Part shown: positions 1 through 6,236 of the stretch, piece after piece | How positions within the stretch are numbered: the first letter of the stretch is position 1 | How the letters are laid out: each line of letters begins with the position of its first letter | DNA from: JAXLQL01 sp046331625 | GTDB lineage: Bacteria > Acidobacteriota > Terriglobia > Bryobacterales > Bryobacteraceae | Length of the DNA stretch: 64,000 nt | NCBI GenBank assembly: GCA_046331625.1 | Contig: JAXLQL010000007.1 | Span: 1-64,000 of the forward strand | Direction: 5' to 3' | Translations under genes and position numbers: made by a program | The notes under the pieces: model-generated | Told to the model about the DNA's origin: nothing | Database searches by the model: none | Seen by the model: only the letters and a program-made list of their open reading frames with translations

Positions 1-1
1 G

Positions 2-271
2 GTCGAAGCGGGGCGCAAGATGCTGGGACGGAAGAAGGCTCCACTACCGGTTGAGGCGGCCGCTGCCCTCGGCGAGCTGTGCCAGCAGATCGAGCACTAC
101 GTCGAGTTGACCGGCCAAGTCATCGGCCAATCGCGGCGCCGGGCGCTGGAAGGCGAAGAGGTTCCCACCGAAGAAAAACTGTTTTCGATCTTCGAGCCGC
201 ACACGGATTTGATCAAGCGAGGCAAGGCGCAGAAGCCGGATCGTACTGTTGCCCTCATTTCTATTATTTGA
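2..271 (+). pseudogene. Transposase C-terminal-region remnant (ISNCY-like), open at left edge
   Basis: The frame is open from the window edge to a stop at 269-271. It contains the stretch EEKLFSIFEPHTDLIKRGKA, which resembles the conserved block of ISNCY-family transposases. After KAQKP the expected continuation of the catalytic domain is lost and the frame runs into ten unrelated residues and a stop. The break, near position 240, sits just before the 3' end of the neighbouring acetyltransferase toxin gene. I read it as a truncated insertion-sequence relic marking the edge of an accessory patch. The upstream part lies outside the window, so its extent is unknown. Confidence 0.6.
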
Positions 272-761
272 ACACTGCGCCAATGTCCTTCATCAGAAGA
301 TACAGATGCATCTCGTCGAGAGGAGACGGCACGAACTGGAAGCGCTCATAGAACGTCTTGGCTGCAGCGTCCTTGGCGTGCGTAACCACAGCCCTGCTCC
401 CGACGATATCGGAAGCCTGAAATGCCCTCAGCACGGCATCTTTCAGCAGGCCCCCTCCCAATCCTTTGCCGCGTTCGCTTACGTCCACGGCGAGCCGCGC
501 GAGCAGCGTGACCGGTATTGGATAACGGCCCAACCCCTGTCCCACCCGCAGGGGCGCCTCCTCCTTGCTCACCGAGCCGTTCGCAAGCGTATAGTATCCG
601 ACCACCCGGTCACCACGAGCGGCCACGTAGGTCCGCGACGACCGGTTCTGATGGTTGACTAACGCGAACTTCCGCAGGTATTGGTTCAACGGCTCAACAC
701 CGCAATCGAAAGAGCCGGCGTCGTGTTCCTTGGTGATCGGAACGGGCCTACTCAGATTCAT
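264..761 (-). CDS. GNAT-family acetyltransferase toxin (TacT/AtaT-like)
   Basis: This 165-residue protein has the layout of type II GNAT toxins, which acetylate the amino group of charged tRNA and stop translation. The N-terminal part carries a FDCGVEPLNQYL-type motif common in these toxins. The acetyl-CoA pyrophosphate loop is RGKGLGGGLL around residues 96-105, preceded by the strand RLAVDV. A conserved Tyr in KTFYERFQF near the C-terminus matches the catalytic Tyr of TacT-like toxins. The start codon overlaps the 3' end of the upstream DUF1778 antitoxin by 14 bp, as usual for this family, so the two are co-transcribed on the minus strand. The pair adjoins a transposase relic, consistent with mobile gene content. 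Confidence 0.85.
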   Translation of the reverse strand: MNLSRPVPITKEHDAGSFDCGVEPLNQYLRKFALVNHQNRSSRTYVAARGDRVVGYYTLANGSVSKEEAPLRVGQGLGRYPIPVTLLARLAVDVSERGKGLGGGLLKDAVLRAFQASDIVGSRAVVTHAKDAAAKTFYERFQFVPSPLDEMHLYLLMKDIGAVFK

Positions 762-1032
762 CGAACACGCTTGGTTCCGTCAACAGCTTTCGGAGCTTTG
801 GCAGATCCTTCGGTGGCGCATCGAGAGCTGCGCAAAACTCCTCCCACTTTTCAGGCGACAGCGAAAAGTGGACCTGATCGGCGAGTACGGTCTGCGCGGC
901 GCTGAATGCATGTTGGACCATAAACGCGGTCAGCGTAGTCTGCTGGAGTTCCGCAGCGCGGGCGATCAACGCCTTTTGGTTCGGACGCATCCGAAGCTGA
1001 ACCTTTGTGTCACTTGTCGCGGTCGCTCGCAT
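748..1032 (-). CDS. DUF1778 (TacA-like) antitoxin
   Basis: The 94-residue product matches DUF1778 antitoxins that neutralise GNAT toxins. The N-terminal half (VQLRMRPNQKALIARAAEL...TLTAFM) fits a ribbon-helix-helix DNA-binding fold. The C-terminal half (VHFSLSPEKWEEFCAALDAPP) is the toxin-binding tail. It lies first in the operon, with its 3' end overlapping the toxin gene by 14 bp. A promoter with the -35 box inside a 15-bp palindrome lies directly upstream at 1042-1071, which suggests autorepression by the antitoxin or the complex. A decayed second copy of the same antitoxin type lies at 3503-3670. Confidence 0.88.
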   Translation of the reverse strand: MRATATSDTKVQLRMRPNQKALIARAAELQQTTLTAFMVQHAFSAAQTVLADQVHFSLSPEKWEEFCAALDAPPKDLPKLRKLLTEPSVFDESE

Positions 1033-1041
1033 GACACCTCC

Positions 1042-1071
1042 ATTCTATCGCTGGACATGGACAATGTCCAT
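1042..1071 (-). promoter_or_regulatory. Promoter and palindromic operator of the GNAT/DUF1778 operon
   Basis: On the minus strand TGGACA (1070-1065) and TAGAAT (1047-1042) are separated by 17 bp. Each matches the sigma-70 consensus at five of six positions. The -35 box lies inside the palindrome ATGGACA-A-TGTCCAT (1057-1071), a likely binding site for the ribbon-helix-helix antitoxin. The predicted transcript start, about 1035, is only about 3 nt before the ATG at 1032, so the message would be nearly leaderless. A GGAGGT at 1041-1036 would overlap the promoter rather than serve as a well-spaced Shine-Dalgarno site. Confidence 0.65.
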
Positions 1072-1231
1072 ACGACACTCGGCTGCGGCGCAAGAGATGA
1101 AGACGCGCTGGGCTGGCGGCCTTGCCATTGGCTCGACCCAATCCAACCAATCTCGTTCTTCTTGACTCATTGCGATTCATTCCATTCCGACAGTTTCTAC
1201 GCGCTGTCAATAGGAACGTTCTACATTTGCC

Positions 1232-1342
1232 CATATAGCTATCACCGAGGAGAAGTTGGGGCCGCAACACCCAAGCACGAAGATCGTTGCCGACAACCTC
1301 GCCGACCTCCAAAAGAAGATGTCCGAGGCGAAGTTGAAGTAA
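1232..1342 (+). pseudogene. Relic of a TPR protein C-terminus upstream of the TIR gene
   Basis: Frame 2 of this stretch reads IAITEEKLGPQHPSTKIVA followed by DNLADLQKKMSEAKLK and a stop at 1340-1342. The LGPxHPSTxxVxxNLxxL pattern is the hallmark of kinesin-light-chain-like tetratricopeptide repeats, which often form the C-terminus of NB-ARC or TIR signalling proteins. The frame is closed upstream by a TAG at 1211, and no further repeats are visible. It therefore looks like the last repeat of a gene whose body has been deleted. It ends 7 bp before the TIR gene start. Confidence 0.55.
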
Positions 1343-1349
1343 CTCCCCC

Positions 1350-2387
1350 ATGCCCCCCACCCCCCGCGACTTCTACATCTCCTACAACAAAGCCGACCGA
1401 CCCGCCGCCGAATGGATCGCCAACACCCTCCAAGCGGCCGGCTACACCACCATCATCCAATCCCAGGACTTCGCCCCCGGCTCCAACTTCGTCCTCGAAA
1501 TGCACGCCGCCGCCCAGCAAGCCAAGCGCACCATCGCCGTCCTCTCCCAGGACTTCCTCGACTCCGCCTTCACCGCCCCCGAATGGGCAGCCGCCTTCGC
1601 CAAGGACCCGCGCGGCCAATCCCGTATTCTCGTCCCCGTCCGTGTCCGGCTTTGCGATCCGACCGGCCTGCTCGGTCAAATCGTCTACATCAACCTCGCC
1701 GATCTCGACCTCCAATATGACGAACCCCAAGCCCGCAAGCGGCTCCTTGAGGGAATCGATGGTATGCCTCAACCTCCGGCTCGGCTGCCCCGCAAACTCC
1801 CGAGACCGCTACTCGCGCTCGGTGCGCTCGGCCTTCTCGTCGCCGCCGCTGTCTATGGTCTCCGCACCCACACCCCCGACCTCTATCGCGTCCGCGTCAC
1901 AGTCACCACGCCGCAAGGCATCCCCACCGAAGACGCGAAGGTTTGGTCCACCGCGGGCGGCGAACCGAAGAAGGTGGCTGGCGGCTGGGAGTTCACGATC
2001 CCGCACGCCACCCGACCCGCCGACGGCAACCTCACCGTCTACGCCACCGTCGAAGCCGCCTTCCAAAAAGGAACCGCCTCGACGCACCTCGAATCTGACG
2101 CCAATCCCGCACTCCGCATCACGCTCGCATCCGACACCTCGGCATCCATTCGCGGCGCCGTCATCGACTCCCGGCGTCGGCCCCTCGGCGGAGTTCGCGT
2201 CTCCGTGATCGGGCACGAGCAAACCATCACTACGGACGCCGCTGGCAACTTCTCCCTCCCCGCCCACGCCTCGCCGGGCCAGCAGGTGCAGGTGCGCGCC
2301 GACAAGTCCGGTTACGAGGTCGCCACCGCGTGGCATCCTGCTGGAGACACGCCAGTCGAGCTCATCCTCGAGCCGGCGGGCAAGTGA
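1350..2387 (+). CDS. TIR-domain membrane protein with C-terminal carboxypeptidase-regulatory-like domain
   Basis: The 345-residue protein starts with a bacterial TIR_2-type domain (about residues 5-135): FYISYNKADRPAAEWIANTL, then a QDFAPGSNF box, a VLSQDF strand and an APEW segment whose Glu78 is the likely NAD-cleaving residue. A single hydrophobic helix follows (about 153-170, PLLALGALGLLVAAAVYG). The rest, about 175-345, looks like extracytoplasmic beta-sandwich, ending in a carboxypeptidase-regulatory-like fold with SIRGAVIDSRRRPLGGVRVS. Bacterial TIR proteins commonly degrade NAD+ or make cyclic ADP-ribose signals in antiphage defence, but the membrane tether plus outer beta domain is not a standard defence layout, so its role is inferred. 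No Shine-Dalgarno is visible before the ATG. A TPR relic ends just upstream. Confidence 0.75.
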   Translation: MPPTPRDFYISYNKADRPAAEWIANTLQAAGYTTIIQSQDFAPGSNFVLEMHAAAQQAKRTIAVLSQDFLDSAFTAPEWAAAFAKDPRGQSRILVPVRVRLCDPTGLLGQIVYINLADLDLQYDEPQARKRLLEGIDGMPQPPARLPRKLPRPLLALGALGLLVAAAVYGLRTHTPDLYRVRVTVTTPQGIPTEDAKVWSTAGGEPKKVAGGWEFTIPHATRPADGNLTVYATVEAAFQKGTASTHLESDANPALRITLASDTSASIRGAVIDSRRRPLGGVRVSVIGHEQTITTDAAGNFSLPAHASPGQQVQVRADKSGYEVATAWHPAGDTPVELILEPAGK

Positions 2388-2702
2388 GGAATGGCGCCGT
2401 GATCTATCTTCCGATTCTCGCTTGACGACGAGGAACACGGCAGACGTTACTTTGGAGACCACTGTCGCGAGGACTGGTGCGCAGGTAGACGTTTTTCGAA
2501 TCGAAGAGTATGACGTGCTTGGGTTGTTACGGAGAGGTTCAGGTCGGCCTTCGTGGACGCGCGACTCGACTTCTGGGCTTCCTTCCCGTTGGATTGAGCA
2601 GGCATGCAGTTCAGTTGGACAGCTGGGCTCCGCTGCGGATCAAGCCCCAACAGGGCCTGCTCGACCGCTTCCGGCGCGCGATCACCTCGTACGGAGTTGG
2701 GC
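2388..2702 (+). other. Gene-free gap between the TIR gene and higBA
   Basis: Short overlapping frames run in several directions, but none has a recognisable domain, a plausible start with ribosome binding site, or family resemblance. I see only the higBA promoter at its right end. It may be the scar of lost accessory DNA. Confidence 0.5.
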
Positions 2703-2731
2703 TTGACATGTGCACGGTCTGACCGTACACT
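2703..2731 (+). promoter_or_regulatory. higBA promoter with palindromic operator in the spacer
   Basis: A perfect -35 box TTGACA (2703-2708) and a -10 box TACACT (2726-2731) are spaced 17 bp apart. The palindrome GTGCACGGTC-T-GACCGTACAC (2710-2730, nine of ten arm bases pair) fills the spacer and overlaps the -10 box. A HigA dimer bound there would occlude RNA polymerase, which fits the known autoregulation of hig operons. The transcript is predicted to start at about 2736-2738, at the TTG start codon itself. Confidence 0.75.
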
Positions 2732-2735
2732 GCAA

Positions 2736-3020
2736 TTGGACATTCGCAGCGTCCGGCATCGGGGCGTGTTGCGCCTCCTCGAGGACGACGATCCCCGAGA
2801 GTTACGGCCCGACATGGTACAGCGGCTCCGCAACGTTCTCGCGGTGTTGATCGCCGCTACTGACATGGACCAGGTCCAGGGACCACCTGGGTGGCGGATC
2901 CATCAATTGAAGGGCGACCGCGCCGGTACTTGGAGCATCAGGGTCACCGGAAACTGGCGCCTTACCTTCGATTTGGACCAAGGAGAAATCTGCGATCTTG
3001 ATTTGGAGGACTACCACTAG
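2736..3020 (+). CDS. higB: HigB-type RelE/ParE-superfamily toxin
   Basis: From a TTG start the product is 94 residues, the normal HigB length. It begins with DIRSVRHRGVLRLLE, matching the family's IRSFRHKGL opening. Conserved C-terminal blocks are WRIHQLKGDRAGTWSIRV and TGNWRLTFDLDQGE, ending in DLEDYH. HigB toxins are ribosome-dependent mRNA endonucleases. The frame stays open further upstream to an ATG at 2604, but that would add 44 unrelated residues and would start before the promoter, so TTG at 2736 is preferred. The stop overlaps the higA GTG by one base, so toxin precedes antitoxin, the usual hig order. Confidence 0.85.
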   Translation: MDIRSVRHRGVLRLLEDDDPRELRPDMVQRLRNVLAVLIAATDMDQVQGPPGWRIHQLKGDRAGTWSIRVTGNWRLTFDLDQGEICDLDLEDYH

Positions 3021-3343
3021 TGATCAAGACATCGATCAAAATCGGCATGACTCCGCCGCATCCCGGCGCATTCATCCGAGACGAAATCCTGGACGAGTTA
3101 CAACTGAGCATCGGCCAGGCGGCCGAGGTACTGGGAGTTCGCCGCGCAACACTCTCAGATCTCGTCAATGGCCGCGTGACGCTATCGCCGGAGATGGCGC
3201 TGAGGATCGAGAAGGCTTTCGGCGTCGACATGGAAATGCTCCTGCGGTTGCAGGCGTGGCACGATGCGAAGTCAATGCGCCAGAGAGCCGGAGACATCGA
3301 TGTCCAGCGCTACCGGCCAGCTTCGTCAACAAAACCGCGGTAG
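3020..3343 (+). CDS. higA: HigA-type antitoxin, XRE-family HTH
   Basis: The 107-residue product carries the HigA opening PPHPGAFIRDEIL, then an XRE helix-turn-helix (QAAEVLGVRRATLSDLVNGR) and the tail ALRIEKAFGVDMEMLLRLQ. It neutralises HigB and represses its own operon, most likely by binding the palindrome at 2710-2730. Translation probably starts at the GTG overlapping the higB stop by one base. An in-frame ATG at 3047, directly before TPPHPG, is an alternative. The tail after about residue 85 is short and variable. Confidence 0.88.
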   Translation: MIKTSIKIGMTPPHPGAFIRDEILDELQLSIGQAAEVLGVRRATLSDLVNGRVTLSPEMALRIEKAFGVDMEMLLRLQAWHDAKSMRQRAGDIDVQRYRPASSTKPR

Positions 3344-3502
3344 CGGGTAAGCACCTGCGCGGCCCGCTAACGCGGCGGCCTTCCCGATGCTGCACGCCGC
3401 TACGACCGTCTCCGGCTTCTTTGAGTCCGTCGATGATGTCGCGCGCCAGGCGCGATCGCGCCGGCACTTGTCCTAGAAGCCTTCAGTTGCTTTGAGGATC
3501 GA

Positions 3503-3670
3503 TCAAACACGGCCCGGCTCCGCCAACAGCCTAAGGAGTTTCGGAAAAACCTTGGGTGGTGCATTCAGGGCGGCGCAGAACTCCTCCCACTTCTGAGGCG
3601 AAAGCACAAAGTGGACGTGGTCCTCGGCCTGGGCATCCTGCGTAGCGGCACCGTTCAACTCTTCTCGCAT
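3503..3670 (-). pseudogene. Decayed DUF1778 antitoxin (C-terminal half only)
   Basis: A 55-codon minus-strand frame from an ATG at 3670 reads EDHVHFVLSPQKWEEFCAAL followed by NAPPKVFPKLLRLLAEPGRV. This is nearly the same as the C-terminal tail of the intact DUF1778 antitoxin at 748-1032 (DQVHFSLSPEKWEEFCAAL...). The N-terminal ribbon-helix-helix half is missing and replaced by about 15 unrelated residues. No acetyltransferase gene follows. It is either a relic of a second GNAT/DUF1778 module or a solo toxin-binding tail that might still act as an anti-toxin decoy. The former seems more likely. Confidence 0.7.
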
Positions 3671-4154
3671 AACCCATCCCAGCTCGGACCTGCGCAGTTT
3701 TTTCGATACGCTGCCTGGCGGCTCAGCAAGTCACGAGCCGAAAAAATAAATCTTCCTGTCAATAACCAGCTCCCCTTCAACAGCTTACCGTCATTCGTCC
3801 ACCCGTCGATTTTGCATAACCCCTTGCGCTCTCCCGGAAACTGGGACCGAGCATGGCGCACTCCGCGCGTTGCGCGCCCGGGAGACAGACGATGACCCAA
3901 CTCGAAAGATCCTCGAGCCGCTGCCACACGCCGCAAGGCCAAGAACCGCACTCGCATCACCCGATTCGCAAAACGAAGCCACCGCCCTCCCACCGTAACA
4001 TTCTTCACACTCCGCCCGGCCTCCCGCCCAATCGAAACGGCGGAAACGAAGCCACAACCCCAATGTTTCCAACACCACCACCCCGGAACGAACCCAAACC
4101 AAACCCAACTCCGCTCACTCGGCAAAACGAAGCCAACTCGCCCCGCCCCGAAGA
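3671..4154 (+). repeat. Gene-free region upstream of dnaK with an 11-bp repeat in three copies
   Basis: I find no convincing gene here. The plus strand is rich in A and C. AAACGAAGCCA occurs exactly at 3971-3981, 4044-4054 and 4125-4135, at intervals of 73 and 81 bp. The repeats lie 20-185 bp upstream of the dnaK promoter and could be protein binding sites, or a by-product of the low-complexity composition. Confidence 0.45.
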
Positions 4155-4184
4155 CTTGACAATCGGACACTCAAGTCCCATACT
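4155..4184 (+). promoter_or_regulatory. dnaK operon promoter with HAIR (HspR) operator
   Basis: CTTGACA-N7-ACTCAAG at 4155-4175 matches the HspR-associated inverted repeat CTTGAGT-N7-ACTCAAG. The right arm is perfect and the left arm matches at five of seven bases. The left arm also supplies a -35 box, TTGACA (4156-4161), with CATACT (4179-4184) 17 bp further on, so a bound repressor would block the promoter. The CTTGAC...CCCAT pattern also resembles a heat-shock sigma promoter. The last gene of the operon encodes an HspR-like repressor, which closes the regulatory loop. Confidence 0.72.
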
Positions 4185-4280
4185 GGTTATGAGCTAATGC
4201 TCGCGTCGGACCCGCGCTCAGCCTTGACCGCACACCCGGCGAGCAAGCTGAGCTGACATCGGAGGATTCAGGGAGACTTT

Positions 4281-6185
4281 ATGAGCAAGATCATCGGCAT
4301 CGATTTGGGCACCACCAACTCCGTCGTGGCCGTCATGGAAGGCGGCCAACCCGTCGTGATCCCGAATCAGGAAGGCGGCCGCACCACCCCGTCAACGGTT
4401 GGTTTTGCCAAAGGCGGCGAACGCCTCGTCGGCCAAGTCGCCAAGCGCCAAGCCGTCACCAATCCGGAAAACACCATCTATTCCATCAAACGCTTCATGG
4501 GGCGCCGCTTTGAAGAGGTTGACCAGGAAATGAAGCTGGTCCCTTACAAAGTGATCCGCGGCGACAACGCCGATGCCCGCGTTGAGATCAACGGCAAAAA
4601 GATCGCGCCGCCCGAAGTCTCGGCGATGGTCCTCGGCAAGCTCAAGGAAGCCGCCGAAGCCTACCTCGGCGAAAAGGTCAGTAAGGCTGTCATCACGGTC
4701 CCGGCCTACTTCAATGACGCGCAACGCCAAGCCACCAAAGACGCGGGCAAAATCGCCGGACTCGAAGTGATGCGCATCATCAATGAGCCCACGGCCGCCG
4801 CGCTCGCCTACGGCCTCGATAAGAAAAAGGATCAAACCATCGCCGTCTATGACTTCGGCGGCGGCACCTTCGACATCTCCGTGCTCGAAGTCGGCGATGG
4901 CGTCGTCGAAGTGAAGGCCACCAACGGCGACACCCACTTGGGCGGCGACAACATTGACCAGCGCCTCATTGACTGGATCATCTCCGAGTTCAAGAAGGAT
5001 CAGGGCATCGATCTTTCGCGCGACCAGATGGCGCTCCAGCGCCTCAAGGAAGCCGCCGAAAAAGCCAAGATCGAGCTCTCCACGCTCCTCGAAACCGAAA
5101 TCAACCTGCCGTTCATCACTGCCGACGCGTCCGGTCCCAAGCACCTCGTGCTCAAGATCACTCGCGCCAAGTTCGAGCAGATGATCGACGATATCCTCAC
5201 CCGCACGCTCGAACCCTGCAAGCAGGCCATGGCCGACGCCGGCATGACCGCCGCGCAGATCGACGAAGTGGTGATGGTCGGCGGCTCCACCCGCATTCCC
5301 AAGGTGCAGGCGATGGTCCGCGAGATGTTCGGCAAGGATCCGAACAAGACCGTGAACCCCGACGAAGTGGTGGCCGTGGGCGCGGCCGTCCAGGGCGGCG
5401 TGCTCGGCGGCGAAGTGAAAGACGTGCTCCTGCTCGACGTTACTCCGCTCTCGCTCGGTATCGAGACGCTCGGCGGCGTGTTCACCAAGCTCATCGAGCG
5501 CAACACCACCGTTCCCACGCGCAAGAGCGAGATCTTCTCCACCGCGGCCGACAACCAGACCTCGGTGCAGATCAAGGTCTACCAGGGCGAGCGCTCCATG
5601 GCCCGCGACAACCGCATGCTCGGCGTGTTCGAGCTCGTCGGTATCCCACCCGCTCCGCGCGGCGTTCCGCAAGTCGAGGTGACGTTCGACATCGACGCCA
5701 ACGGCATCCTCAACGTCTCGGCCAAGGATCGCGCCACCAACAACGAACAAAAGATCACCATCACGTCGTCTTCCGGCTTGAGCAAAGACGAAGTCGACAA
5801 GATCTCGAAGGACGCCGAGGCGCACGCGGCCGACGACCGCAGCCGCAAGGAAGAGATCGAGTTGCGCAATCAGTCTGACTCGATGGTCTACTCGGTGGAG
5901 AAGATGCTCAAGGAGCATCGCGACAAGATCAGCCCCGAAGACGCCGCGAGTGTGGAAGAGGCCGTCAAGAACATGCGCAACGCCATGGAGACCGGCGGCC
6001 GCGACGCTTTGCGGTCGGCCATGGACAAGCTCACCCAGACCTCGCACAAGCTCGCCGAGGCGATGTACAAGGCTTCCGGCCCGAGCCCCGACGGCGCTTC
6101 CGCTCCGCCCCCGGGCGGCGACGGCGCCAAGCCCAAGGACAATGTCGTCGACGCCGAATTCGTCGACGTCGATGACAAAAAGTAA
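4281..6185 (+). CDS. dnaK: Chaperone DnaK (Hsp70)
   Basis: This is a full-length 634-residue Hsp70. The nucleotide-binding domain opens with KIIGIDLGTTNSVVAVMEGG and contains IINEPTAAALAYGLDKK, AVYDFGGGTFDISVL and VVMVGGSTRIPKV. The linker DVLLLDVTPLSLGIET and the substrate-binding domain follow, and a Pro/Gly-rich tail ends in VVDAEFVDVDDKK, a variant of the bacterial EFEEV-type end. DnaK refolds and holds client proteins in the cytoplasm with DnaJ and GrpE. A GGGAG ribosome binding site lies 5 nt before the ATG. It leads the dnaK-dnaJ-hspR operon under the HAIR operator. No grpE is found in the operon or elsewhere in the window. Confidence 0.98.
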   Translation: MSKIIGIDLGTTNSVVAVMEGGQPVVIPNQEGGRTTPSTVGFAKGGERLVGQVAKRQAVTNPENTIYSIKRFMGRRFEEVDQEMKLVPYKVIRGDNADARVEINGKKIAPPEVSAMVLGKLKEAAEAYLGEKVSKAVITVPAYFNDAQRQATKDAGKIAGLEVMRIINEPTAAALAYGLDKKKDQTIAVYDFGGGTFDISVLEVGDGVVEVKATNGDTHLGGDNIDQRLIDWIISEFKKDQGIDLSRDQMALQRLKEAAEKAKIELSTLLETEINLPFITADASGPKHLVLKITRAKFEQMIDDILTRTLEPCKQAMADAGMTAAQIDEVVMVGGSTRIPKVQAMVREMFGKDPNKTVNPDEVVAVGAAVQGGVLGGEVKDVLLLDVTPLSLGIETLGGVFTKLIERNTTVPTRKSEIFSTAADNQTSVQIKVYQGERSMARDNRMLGVFELVGIPPAPRGVPQVEVTFDIDANGILNVSAKDRATNNEQKITITSSSGLSKDEVDKISKDAEAHAADDRSRKEEIELRNQSDSMVYSVEKMLKEHRDKISPEDAASVEEAVKNMRNAMETGGRDALRSAMDKLTQTSHKLAEAMYKASGPSPDGASAPPPGGDGAKPKDNVVDAEFVDVDDKK

Positions 6186-6202
6186 TCAGGCAAGTCTGAG
6201 GC

Positions 6203-6224
6203 GGGGGCCGGTTTATCGGTCCCC
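6203..6224 (+). other. Hairpin in the dnaK-dnaJ spacer
   Basis: GGGGGCCG (6203-6210) pairs with CGGTCCCC (6217-6224), with one G-T pair, around a GTTTAT loop. There is no U-tract, so it is unlikely to be a full terminator. It ends directly before the in-frame GTG at 6225 and 12 nt before the ATG of dnaJ. It could stabilise the dnaK end of a processed message or modulate dnaJ translation. Confidence 0.55.
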
Positions 6225-6236
6225 GTGTGCAAAAAC

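Noticed and set aside
1162..1190. TTGACT as -35 box for the TIR gene
   Set aside because: No acceptable -10 box follows at 16-19 bp, and the site lies about 190 bp from the start.
655..2208. Plus-strand frame of 517 codons across the antitoxin and TIR genes
   Set aside because: It is antisense to DUF1778 and out of frame with the TIR domain, and its second half is Pro/Ser/Thr low complexity.
3344..3502. Possible second antitoxin or toxin fragment on the minus strand (SIGKAAALAGR-like)
   Set aside because: The resemblance to antitoxin helices is too short and no second conserved block is present.
3655..4170. Minus-strand frame of 171 codons upstream of dnaK
   Set aside because: Trp/Gly/Val-rich low-complexity product, no ribosome binding site, and it overlaps the HAIR promoter and the DUF1778 relic.
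4392..6047. Long minus-strand frame of 551 codons opposite dnaK
   Set aside because: It is antisense to a clear Hsp70, has a low-complexity Asp/His/Gly-rich composition and no domain. High GC produces such shadows.
6203..6224. Rho-independent terminator between dnaK and dnaJ
   Set aside because: The hairpin has no following U-tract and lies in a spacer of an operon, so it is listed only as a hairpin.
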